DNA from: Candidatus Zixiibacteriota bacterium
Lineage (GTDB): Bacteria > Zixibacteria > MSB-5A5 > GN15 > JACZUZ01
Length of the DNA stretch: 14,511 nucleotides
Direction: 5' to 3'
Assembly (NCBI GenBank): GCA_022572905.1
Contig: JACZUZ010000007.1
Span: 1 to 14,511 of the forward strand
Shown here one piece after another: positions 6,117 to 12,521 of this stretch. A program made the position numbers and the translations under genes. Numbering within the stretch: the stretch's first letter is position 1; each line of letters opens with the position of its first letter. The notes under the pieces were generated by a model. The model ran no database searches. It was not told the origin of the DNA and was given only the letters and a program-made list of their open reading frames with translations.

Positions 6117-6987
6117 CGCTCCCATACTCAATCACCCGGACGCCGCCGACATGATTACTGGCAAGCCATTTATTGTGTCAATTCTTTCAGGCAAAGGAGG
6201 AGTTGGTAAATCAACTGTTGCCTTGAATCTGGCTTGCGCTCTGGGGCATTCCGAACTGCGAACATTGCTTATTGATTTGGATTGGAGCTTAGGCTCGCTC
6301 CACATTCTCGCAAATGTTGCTCCTGAATTCTCTGTGAACGACGTCATCAGAGAGAAAGCGTTTGTTAAAGACGTAGCCATTCCGTTGACCGCGAACGTAA
6401 GTCTTCTGGCGTCTGCTTCCGCGACCGGCGACAGCGCCGCCCCGGAGCCAATCGAGCTTGCGAGATTCATGGAAACTGCCCGTGAAACTCTTAGCGGCTA
6501 CAAGGTGATAGTCATTGACACGCCTTGCGAGCTGAGTGAGTCTCTTGGCGTAATCGCGCATACGTCCGACCTGCCAATTCTTGTTCTCAATCCTGAGATT
6601 ACAGCAATTACAGCTTGCTACGGGATGTACAAATTTCTCGTTACTCTGAATAAAACATTTACCGGAGCGACGCTTCTAAACTGCGCTTCCAGCGTTAGCG
6701 AGGCCAATGACATCGCTCAACGCTTTGAAACTATGACTTCCAGATTTCTGGGACGAACTCCAATCAATATCGGAAGCGTCCCGCTTGATCTCTTGATAAA
6801 GAATTCTGTGGCGCGCCAGACTCCGGTAGTCGTTAGACATCCCTCAGCGAAATCGTCAGTCCAGTTCAACGTCATAGCGGGGCGCATAATCAATTTGCTG
6901 TTCAAAAATCATACAAGCCCGAGACTAAATGAAATTGAAACAAGAAATTCTAACTACGAAACACTACAAGCCGATATTAAGGGGTAG
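6106..6987 (+). CDS. flhG: FlhG/FleN MinD-like ATPase
   Basis: A 293-residue MinD/ParA-family ATPase. The deviant Walker A motif GKGGVGKST is at residues 29-37, with A' DLD at 57-59 and a Walker B aspartate at D138 (VIVIDTPCEL). FlhG limits flagellar number and normally stimulates the FlhF GTPase through an N-terminal DQAxxLR motif. The 20-residue N-terminus here has only a weak remnant (PDAADMI) with no Gln or Arg. The family segment TPExTxITDAY reads NPEITAITACY. I chose ATG 6106, which has GGAG (6093-6096) 9 nt upstream and overlaps flhF by 11 nt. The frame is open further upstream to 6043, but that extension would lie deep inside flhF. The sigma factor starts 7 nt after the stop. Confidence 0.92.
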   Translation: MRTSAPILNHPDAADMITGKPFIVSILSGKGGVGKSTVALNLACALGHSELRTLLIDLDWSLGSLHILANVAPEFSVNDVIREKAFVKDVAIPLTANVSLLASASATGDSAAPEPIELARFMETARETLSGYKVIVIDTPCELSESLGVIAHTSDLPILVLNPEITAITACYGMYKFLVTLNKTFTGATLLNCASSVSEANDIAQRFETMTSRFLGRTPINIGSVPLDLLIKNSVARQTPVVVRHPSAKSSVQFNVIAGRIINLLFKNHTSPRLNEIETRNSNYETLQADIKG

Positions 6988-6994
6988 CGGAAGA

Positions 6995-8017
6995 ATGACT
7001 ACTGTTCAAACAAAGAATGCAAGCGACCGCAAAAACAACCCATACGCGGAAACGAATGATTCAGGCGCCAAGCTTGTGCGAGAGGAAGTTGTCAGTGGAA
7101 ACAGCAACTGGCAAAAAGCTCAGGAGGATGAATTGAAGCACGAAAACAATCAAGCGCCAGAAAGTCCGACTCAAGTGACGAACGTTGAAGAACTTCTCGC
7201 GGACGCTGGTATTCTGGCCGCCAAACCTCGCCGTGAGCGTCGCTCAGCGTTGGCGTCTCTGGAATGGGCTCGATACAGACGGACTAAAGCTCCTGAAGCA
7301 AGACAGAATCTGCTGAATATCTATCTGCCGTTGGTAAGAAGTGTTGCAGGTAGAATGGCAATGGGCTTTCCGCGTTCGGTGGACCTGCACGACTTAATAA
7401 ACACTGGCGTAATTGGATTGATTGAAGCGTTCGCGAATTTCGATCCGGATCGTGGTGTGAAGTTTGAGACTTACGCAGTTCCGCGCATTCGGGGCGCTAT
7501 TCTTGACGAACTTCGCGCATTGGATTGGGCGCCGCGCTCAACTCGCGCAAAGGCTCGCAATATCGACAAAGCGATAAACGCTCTTGAAAATGACTTTGGT
7601 CGTCCCCCGACTAATGATGAATTGGCCAAGAGACTGGAATACTCGGTGGAAGAGCTCTTAGCCGCCCAGGATGATGTCAGTAGCGCAACTATTCTGTCGC
7701 TTGATGAAGTGATATATGGCGATGATGATAATCGCCAGGTTCCGAGAATTGAAGCGGTGGAAGACCCTCAGGGTTCATCGGTTTTGAACTCCCTCATGAA
7801 AGATGAGGTAAGAGCGTTTTTGAGAATGGCGATCGGTCAGCTTACCGAACAGGAAAAGCTGGTGGTCGCGCTCTACTATTTTGAAGAGCTGACTCTCAAG
7901 GAAATCGGTGAGGTAATGAAAATATCTGAATCGCGAGTTTCGCAGATTCATACTAAGTCGGTAAGCAAATTACGAGCGCTAATAAAGGAGCGCTTTGGAC
8001 CACATCCGGAAAGCTAG
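6995..8017 (+). CDS. fliA: Sigma-28 family RNA polymerase sigma factor (FliA/WhiG/SigD type) with long N-terminal extension
   Basis: A 340-residue sigma factor. Region 2 runs from about residue 90 (EWARYRR...LLNIYLPLVRSVAGRM, then DLINTGVIGLIEAF). The sigma-28 signature AVPRIRGAILDELRALDWAPRS is near residues 158-180. Region 3 lies at about 185-235, and the region 4 helix-turn-helix (LTLKEIGEVMKISESRVSQIH) is near 297-320. It should direct RNA polymerase to late flagellar promoters. Family members are usually about 240-260 residues; this one has about 85 extra N-terminal residues rich in Asn, Glu and Lys, likely disordered. ATG 6995 is chosen because AAGGGG lies 10 nt upstream; an ATG at 6929 inside flhG is possible but has no such site. 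In SigD/FliA systems an anti-sigma factor such as FlgM is usual, and none is obvious here. Confidence 0.95.
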   Translation: MTTVQTKNASDRKNNPYAETNDSGAKLVREEVVSGNSNWQKAQEDELKHENNQAPESPTQVTNVEELLADAGILAAKPRRERRSALASLEWARYRRTKAPEARQNLLNIYLPLVRSVAGRMAMGFPRSVDLHDLINTGVIGLIEAFANFDPDRGVKFETYAVPRIRGAILDELRALDWAPRSTRAKARNIDKAINALENDFGRPPTNDELAKRLEYSVEELLAAQDDVSSATILSLDEVIYGDDDNRQVPRIEAVEDPQGSSVLNSLMKDEVRAFLRMAIGQLTEQEKLVVALYYFEELTLKEIGEVMKISESRVSQIHTKSVSKLRALIKERFGPHPES

Positions 8018-8065
8018 AACAATATATCTGGAACATAGTGGTCGGATGTGCGCGGGAGTTTAGAG

Positions 8066-8398
8066 ATGATTGGTTCGGAATCATTAGGGAGTCTTTCAAG
8101 AACTCATGGAGATGAACGCCTCATGAGGATACAGAAGAGCGCTCCCGATGGAAAGAATAAGAAATTTGAAAAACTTCTCAAAGATGAATCTGACAATGAC
8201 GGAAAACAAGAGCCGGACAAGCAGGAAGACACATATCAATCCATAAAAGATATCGAACAGAAAGAGAAACTAACGGATCAGGAAGTAATTAAGAACTCTG
8301 AAAGACAGAAAAATATAACTCCCCCTTCCGAGGAGGTGGAGAAGACGCAAGACACGAAGTCAGGCGACGGAACCGAACACATCGATTTAAAAGCCTGA
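8066..8398 (+). CDS. Small charged, probably disordered protein of unknown function
   Basis: A 110-residue protein I do not recognise. It is very rich in Lys, Glu, Asp, Gln and Ser, has no Cys or Trp, no membrane segment and no signal peptide, and should be largely disordered. The start ATG 8066 is supported by GGGAG (8054-8058) 7 nt upstream; a GTG at 8048 would add six residues but lacks a site. It lies 48 nt after the sigma-28 gene and 24 nt before a membrane protein, so it is probably in the same operon. Its size, charge and place recall disordered anti-sigma factors such as FlgM, but I see no FlgM motif. A secreted or chaperone-like flagellar protein is equally possible. Confidence 0.7.
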   Translation: MIGSESLGSLSRTHGDERLMRIQKSAPDGKNKKFEKLLKDESDNDGKQEPDKQEDTYQSIKDIEQKEKLTDQEVIKNSERQKNITPPSEEVEKTQDTKSGDGTEHIDLKA

Positions 8399-8422
8399 AA
8401 GCATAGGAAGGACGTAAAAGAA

Positions 8423-8890
8423 ATGGAATTCAATGAAGAAAGATTAATCGAGGCAGGGCTAAATTTCATCGCCTATGTCGCGGCGGCAGGGGCTATCGGT
8501 CTTGTCTACACGATGTTTTCGGGGAAGCGAAAAAAACTTTCGACAGTGAACGCCGCGCCTGTTGCATTTACTCCAGCTCTTCCGGGCGAGTCAGGTCGTG
8601 CCGGGTTCAAATTTGGGGCGGATATGTCTTTAGATCATCGCTTGAGCGGAGTGAGTCCCAGTGATATCAAAAGTGAATCCTACTCCGGGCGCCAAATGCG
8701 AAGAGCTAACTCGGTTGAGTCTACCGACTCGGTGCAATCGCGCTTTTCTCGCAATAGACGCGAAGTAATCGAACTGGCGCGAAAAATGTTGGAGTCCGGC
8801 GAATCCGCAAGTAGAGTGTCTGATCTTCTTCCCCTTTCCGAATCCGAATTGAGTATGGCAACAATTGCTGCGCGCGGAAACGCTGCCTAA
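8423..8890 (+). CDS. Single-pass membrane protein with C-terminal helical motif, YlxL/SwrB- or DUF2802-like layout
   Basis: A 155-residue protein. One hydrophobic helix (about residues 12-31, GLNFIAYVAAAGAIGLVYTMF) is followed by a basic GKRKK stop, a linker of about 75 residues, and a C-terminal helical segment (about 111-150: REVIELARKMLESGESASRVSDLL, then SESELSMATIA). The anchor + linker + short REVxxLAxxGxSxxxxAxxLxxSxxEhxL-type tail is the layout of small proteins found just after the flagellar sigma gene in other phyla (YlxL/SwrB in Bacillus, DUF2802 proteins in Proteobacteria). SwrB promotes export-gate assembly in Bacillus. The link here rests on layout and place only. AGGAAGGA (8405-8412) precedes ATG 8423 by 10 nt. 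Confidence 0.75.
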   Translation: MEFNEERLIEAGLNFIAYVAAAGAIGLVYTMFSGKRKKLSTVNAAPVAFTPALPGESGRAGFKFGADMSLDHRLSGVSPSDIKSESYSGRQMRRANSVESTDSVQSRFSRNRREVIELARKMLESGESASRVSDLLPLSESELSMATIAARGNAA

Positions 8891-8952
8891 ACGTAGGCAA
8901 ACCGAGATAATTGGCGGTGAATCAAGAAAGCACGTAACGAGAAAGCATTAAT

Positions 8953-10116
8953 ATGAAGTCAGCGTTTTTTAATACGATAGTTGAATGCCCCGTTTGCAGG
9001 AATGAGCACTCATTTGAAACCATTCGGGTGGGCGCCTATGTCGAATCCGGTAGGGACACCGATTTTTGCCCAACTGGTGTTAAGTGGCGGTTTGCAGAAC
9101 TACAAGGATACAATCCGCTGGTTTATTTTGTGGCGACATGTCCGACCTGTCTCTATAGCCGCGAATTCAACAATTCATTTAGGAACTGGAAAAAGGACAA
9201 CACATTTCGAACATACAGAGTCAAGAAGATTCGCGAAAAACATCTGCAGGAGTTATCAGACGATAATTCAATGCTCAAAAGAGTAAGTGGAGCGATTGAC
9301 ATGGAAAACGCTCCGAATGAAAGCGCGGTTATGAAGTTGCTTCTGGCAATTTTCGACGAGTCCCTCTCGGAGCATGTGTCTGCTCTTGACCTTGCGAGAT
9401 GGTATTTACGAATCGGCTGGATTTACAGGGAGATGGATGGGGGAGCCGACGGGTCTTCCAATATTCTCGGCCAAACGGTGGCAAAAGCAGGCGCTTCGCT
9501 CGGAAATTCCCTGAGAACTTTCAACGCCTGGAAGGACAGCTCTGACGTTTACACTGATACTCTTAAGAAAGCGATGAAATCACTGGATGTCGTATCGCAC
9601 ATATCCAGGCTTGTCGAAATGAATGAGTCTCTTCTCAAACTACAGATGAGCGCTGAGGAAATTCTCCATGATCAGGGAGGAGTAATTAAGGCGATGGGCG
9701 ACGATCAGTGCGGCGGATCCCAGCTTACTTCTAACACTTCCATTGGCGGCCATAATAGTTTGTTTGAGTTCATCATGAGTCTCAAACATGAGTGGCAAGA
9801 CGCTCCGGCGAATGAACGCGAAGCTCTTCTCACGGCCATTCATTATTACAAACTAGCATTTGAAGGAGGTAAAGAGGTTTCGAAAGGAAACCAGCAAACA
9901 CAAGTCTGTTATCTGATCGCTGAGTTGTCACGCAGGGTTGGTCTGTATGATCAGGCCAGGGAGTATTTTCATGGCGCCATCAAATCCGGTCAGCAGTTGA
10001 TCCACGAAATGCGCGGAGATAAATCCAGGACTGCGTTAGCTCGAAAGATTCTTGAGCTCGCGATGGAGCAGAACCAGCTAACTCGTGAAATGGTGGCGGA
10101 ACTGGCGGTTGAATAA
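8953..10116 (+). CDS. DUF2225 family zinc-ribbon and TPR-like protein
   Basis: A 387-residue protein. The N-terminus has paired cysteines C12-x2-C15 and C63-x2-C66, with RDTDF (34-38) and NPLVY (54-58) between them, matching the DUF2225 pattern of a split zinc ribbon. An additional C39 lies in the loop. The rest is helical. Its C-terminal part contains CYLIAELSRRVGLYDQAREYF (about residues 317-337), which looks like the conserved helical repeat seen in DUF2225 proteins. The family has no established function. The protein has no signal or membrane segment, so it is probably cytoplasmic. It is longer than the Bacillus members I recall. ATG 8953 has only a weak site (GAGAAAG). It is 62 nt after the preceding gene, and that gap holds nothing I recognise. 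Confidence 0.8.
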   Translation: MKSAFFNTIVECPVCRNEHSFETIRVGAYVESGRDTDFCPTGVKWRFAELQGYNPLVYFVATCPTCLYSREFNNSFRNWKKDNTFRTYRVKKIREKHLQELSDDNSMLKRVSGAIDMENAPNESAVMKLLLAIFDESLSEHVSALDLARWYLRIGWIYREMDGGADGSSNILGQTVAKAGASLGNSLRTFNAWKDSSDVYTDTLKKAMKSLDVVSHISRLVEMNESLLKLQMSAEEILHDQGGVIKAMGDDQCGGSQLTSNTSIGGHNSLFEFIMSLKHEWQDAPANEREALLTAIHYYKLAFEGGKEVSKGNQQTQVCYLIAELSRRVGLYDQAREYFHGAIKSGQQLIHEMRGDKSRTALARKILELAMEQNQLTREMVAELAVE

Positions 10117-10174
10117 TAAGAAAAGTAAAATATTGATGCGGTAAGTAAACGTATGATAATTGGAGAATTCGAAA

Positions 10175-10675
10175 ATGTTAAAAAGTTCCAGACTTAAATT
10201 CGTGACTGAAATCGAAACTGACCAGAAAGAGCTAAAAGCTGAATCTCCTTTCAAGCTTCACACAGAAGAGCGTAGAAAGTTCATACGCCTTGAAGTGGAA
10301 GAGTCACTTGTCTTTGATGTGTTAAAGCATTACAATTGCGCCCTCAGTCCACAAGGAACGGATGAAACCCGGTCCGGCGTAACGCTTAACCTGAGCGAGG
10401 GTGGAATGTTAATCGACACAACAGAGCCAGCCGCGGAGGGCTCGATAATAGCCATTACCCTAACCTTGCAACAGGAGATAAGAGTCGGCGATATTCTTGC
10501 GCGAGTGAAGCGCCTCGATAGTACCGTTGGAACACCATTGATGGGGATCGAATTTGTGGGCAGGGATAATCTTTCTGACTGTCTTTCAACCGCTGAGCTG
10601 GAGCTTCTGGATCCACGTTACAATAGGTTTGAAAAGCAAGTGAATAAGGTATTAGCGAATTATGTCAAAAGGTAA
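10175..10675 (+). CDS. PilZ domain protein, probable c-di-GMP receptor
   Basis: A 166-residue protein with one PilZ domain. It has the c-di-GMP-binding pair RKFIR (residues 34-38, RxxxR) and NLSEGG (72-77, [DN]xSxxG), separated by a typical beta-rich stretch. It ends with the PilZ-like segment GTPLMGIEFVG and a helical tail. Both binding motifs are intact, so it should bind c-di-GMP. In motile bacteria such proteins often slow or stop the flagellar motor (YcgR type), but this one lacks the YcgR N-terminal domain. ATG 10175 is chosen because GGAG (10162-10165) sits 9 nt upstream; a TTG at 10160 is less likely. Its last 14 nt overlap the next gene. Confidence 0.88.
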   Translation: MLKSSRLKFVTEIETDQKELKAESPFKLHTEERRKFIRLEVEESLVFDVLKHYNCALSPQGTDETRSGVTLNLSEGGMLIDTTEPAAEGSIIAITLTLQQEIRVGDILARVKRLDSTVGTPLMGIEFVGRDNLSDCLSTAELELLDPRYNRFEKQVNKVLANYVKR

Positions 10676-11306
10676 TCACTTATTCGCAATAACGCACGGT
10701 GTCCTCAAAAGACTGGTGATATTCGCCTCTCTTTTTGCGCTTCTCTCGGTTAAGTCCGTTGTGCCGCGTGAGTCGGCGCTTGCGTTGGCGCACATTGACC
10801 CCGCGACGTCGATTTTTGGAACCGTTAATCTTGAGAATAAGTTACTTGACAGACTATCGGGAGTGCGCGGACTCAGAGTTGTTATAGTTCCTGATTCCCA
10901 ATGGAAATCCGAGGCGATATCGACGGAATTTTTTGATATCGATTCGGTAGTCTCATTTGGCTCTATGCATGGAGCCAGATTTGTGATTGACATTTCCGAT
11001 ATTGAGTCCGGAATAGAGGTGAAAAAGGGGCTATCAATTCCGCTCTTGTTCTCTCGATATAGCGCTGTCGGAAAAATTTGCGGATTTATAAGGATAGTGG
11101 ACGTCAAGAAGCGTCGTCTTGTTGCGAATGAAGATTTCTGTGTCGAAAAAAAAGGAAAATCAAACTGGCAACCTCTGGAAGATAATCCATACACAAGTGA
11201 CCTGCATATTTCCGCGGCGGAAAAGCCCCGACTCTATGAGGACCTCGAGTGGAAAACAGCGGATTGGTTGTCAAAGACATTTTTAAAAAGAACAAGCTTG
11301 CGATGA
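10662..11306 (+). CDS. Exported or membrane-anchored protein, possible CsgG/FlgT-like domain
   Basis: A 214-residue protein. A basic N-terminus and hydrophobic core (about residues 15-32, LKRLVIFASLFALLSVKS) followed by small residues (SALALA near 38-43) look like a signal peptide or anchor. The mature part alternates strands and helices: LENKLLDRLSGVRGLRVVIVPDSQW, SFGSMHGARFVIDISDIES, then GFIRIVDVKKRRLVANEDF. This resembles the plan of CsgG, LpoB and the FlgT middle domain (helix, conserved GxxxGARFVI-type strand, then a strand pair around 'D...rLV'). FlgT supports the motor in some marine bacteria. The fold assignment is my inference. It overlaps the PilZ gene by 14 nt and the next gene by ATGA. 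Confidence 0.72.
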   Translation: MSKGNHLFAITHGVLKRLVIFASLFALLSVKSVVPRESALALAHIDPATSIFGTVNLENKLLDRLSGVRGLRVVIVPDSQWKSEAISTEFFDIDSVVSFGSMHGARFVIDISDIESGIEVKKGLSIPLLFSRYSAVGKICGFIRIVDVKKRRLVANEDFCVEKKGKSNWQPLEDNPYTSDLHISAAEKPRLYEDLEWKTADWLSKTFLKRTSLR

Positions 11307-11875
11307 ACACAAATTTGGATCACAACGAAGACTTTCTGGACAAAGATTTCTCACGCGAAGAATCATCCTTGCCTGACCATACGGTCGGCTCCGACCCAAA
11401 AGACGGAAACGACCCATCCGGAACGTCTGCTGAAAGTCCCAGGCAAGTCCTTACAAACGGAGGAGAGGGGCTTGATTGCAAAGGTCCTGAATCAATCGAA
11501 ACCGAATCGAGACGCGCTGAAGCGATAGCCGACGCGCAAATGGCTCTTAAGCTGGCCGCTAAACTAAAGTTGATGTCAATCAATGTCGCTGTAGAGGCGG
11601 CCAAGCGAAAAGGCGATCCGTACCAGATGAGAGAAATTAAAAAATCAATTGGCGTTTTGGCTAATCGGGCGATGAAAGCCTCCAATCAGATGGATGATTT
11701 CATCGCGTCCTGCCGGGGCGAGGAAAGCGTCTCCGGCTCCGAAAAAAGCGATTACTTGCAGGCCGTGGAGTTGAGCAAAGAGTTGCGTTCAATTCTTTCT
11801 CGAACTCAGAGCGCTCTTGCGGCGATCGATAGTACTGAGGGTAATACGCGAGGGCTATTTGGTCCCGCCAGATAG
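11303..11875 (+). CDS. Soluble coiled-coil protein with a chemoreceptor hairpin-tip-like segment
   Basis: A 190-residue protein with no membrane segment. Residues 1-70 are acidic and low-complexity. Residues 72-137 are helical and include LKLMSINVAVEAAKRKGD (88-105), then IGVLANRAMKASNQM (116-130). This lines up with the signalling tip of methyl-accepting chemotaxis proteins (LLALNAAIEAARAGE, then VRxLAxxSxxAxxxI). A further helix (151-175) follows. There is no sensor, HAMP or full-length four-helix bundle, so it is not a normal receptor. It may be a small partner of CheA/CheW-like proteins, a decayed receptor piece, or a chance resemblance. ATG 11303 overlaps the previous stop (ATGA), giving tight coupling. 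A receiver gene follows after 12 nt. Confidence 0.75.
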   Translation: MNTNLDHNEDFLDKDFSREESSLPDHTVGSDPKDGNDPSGTSAESPRQVLTNGGEGLDCKGPESIETESRRAEAIADAQMALKLAAKLKLMSINVAVEAAKRKGDPYQMREIKKSIGVLANRAMKASNQMDDFIASCRGEESVSGSEKSDYLQAVELSKELRSILSRTQSALAAIDSTEGNTRGLFGPAR

Positions 11876-11887
11876 TGTGAGTTGGTT

Positions 11888-12331
11888 ATGTCCAATCTGA
11901 AGGAAATCGACGGCTTAACGCAATTACATGAGATTGCGCAATCGCTCGGTCGCCCCCTGCGGGGTTTGATCATTGATGATGAAGCGAATGTAGCGGAAAC
12001 CTTCCGCACGGTTTGTGAGATTTCCGAGGATTTGAACGTAGATATTGCCGCAAGTTCCGCGGAGGCTCTTCGAGCTTTGAATTTGCGGGAATATGATTTC
12101 GCAACAGTCGATATTGTCATGCCAGAAGTGTCAGGTCTGGAAACTATCCGCATAATTCGGGATCGCTTTCCAAAAGTCTCGATTCTGGTTATTACTGGAA
12201 ACGCAACCGAGAAACTAAAAAGGGAAGCATGCTCTGAAGGCATCTTGAGGCTTCTGGAAAAGCCGCTTGAGATCGCTGAATTCCTTGGAGCGCTGGGAGA
12301 ATCCCTGAAGACAGAGTTTCGCAAGGAGTAG
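11888..12331 (+). CDS. Stand-alone response-regulator receiver with N-terminal extension
   Basis: A 147-residue protein: about 24 leading residues, then one receiver (REC) domain to the end with no output domain. Acidic pair D30-D31, phospho-acceptor D75 (VDIVMP), T103 (LVITGN) and K125 (LEKP) are all present, so it should be phosphorylatable. Stand-alone receivers act like CheY on the motor or as relay parts in a phosphorelay. No histidine kinase is in the window. ATG 11888 has GTGAG (11876-11880) 7 nt upstream; a TTG at 11882 in frame is less likely. It is 12 nt after the chemoreceptor-like gene, and a hairpin follows its stop. Confidence 0.9.
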   Translation: MSNLKEIDGLTQLHEIAQSLGRPLRGLIIDDEANVAETFRTVCEISEDLNVDIAASSAEALRALNLREYDFATVDIVMPEVSGLETIRIIRDRFPKVSILVITGNATEKLKREACSEGILRLLEKPLEIAEFLGALGESLKTEFRKE

Positions 12332-12356
12332 AACGGGCGGAGTTTGTCTTAGCAGG

Positions 12357-12381
12357 TTTGCGACTCAGCTTGAGCCGCAAA
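12357..12381 (+). terminator. Stem-loop after the first receiver gene, possible weak terminator
   Basis: TTTGCG (12357-12362) pairs with CGCAAA (12376-12381). After one A-C mismatch, CTCA (12364-12367) pairs with TGAG (12371-12374) around a 3-nt GCT loop. The hairpin starts 26 nt after the stop codon of the first receiver. The bases that follow (GTAAAGTTG) are not a T-run, so it is at best a weak or factor-assisted terminator, or a 3'-end protecting hairpin. Its position before a candidate promoter fits a transcription-unit boundary. Confidence 0.45.
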
Positions 12382-12421
12382 GTAAAGTTGTCGCGATCGT
12401 TTCTCATTGAAACAGCCATGG

Positions 12422-12448
12422 TGAATATTTGCGTATTTTATCCGATCT
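12422..12448 (+). promoter_or_regulatory. Candidate sigma-28 promoter upstream of the second receiver gene
   Basis: TGAATATT (12422-12429), an 11-nt spacer, then TCCGATCT (12441-12448). The sigma-28 consensus is TAAAGTTT-N11-GCCGATAA. The -35 matches at 5 of 8 positions, the -10 matches at 5 of 8 including the core CCGAT, and the spacer length is exact. It lies about 70 nt before the next gene, in the only intergenic gap above 100 nt in the second half of the window, and the window itself encodes a sigma-28 factor. Confidence 0.35.
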
Positions 12449-12464
12449 AGATACTAATGGATTC

Positions 12465-12479
12465 GTCATAATATATGAC
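12465..12479 (+). promoter_or_regulatory. Palindrome GTCATA-N3-TATGAC, possible operator
   Basis: GTCATA (12465-12470) and TATGAC (12474-12479) are perfect 6-bp inverted repeats around ATA. The site lies about 17 nt downstream of the candidate -10 element and about 40 nt upstream of the second receiver gene. It could be bound by a dimeric regulator or form a small RNA hairpin near the 5' end. No specific regulator can be named. Confidence 0.35.
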
Positions 12480-12521
12480 ATCTGATAAAGATCATAAAAC
12501 AGCGTCGAATGGAGAATGAGT

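Noticed and set aside
8981..9286. 101-codon + strand frame inside the DUF2225 gene
   Set aside because: Overlaps the conserved zinc-ribbon coding region in another frame.
10133..10160. Possible sigma-70 promoter TTGATG-N16-GATAAT before the PilZ gene
   Set aside because: Transcription would start after the GGAG ribosome site that supports ATG 10175, so the two readings conflict.
12383..12409. TAAAGTTG as the -35 element of a sigma-28 promoter
   Set aside because: The expected -10 position (about 12402-12409) reads TCTCATTG, far from GCCGATAA; the candidate at 12422-12448 is better.
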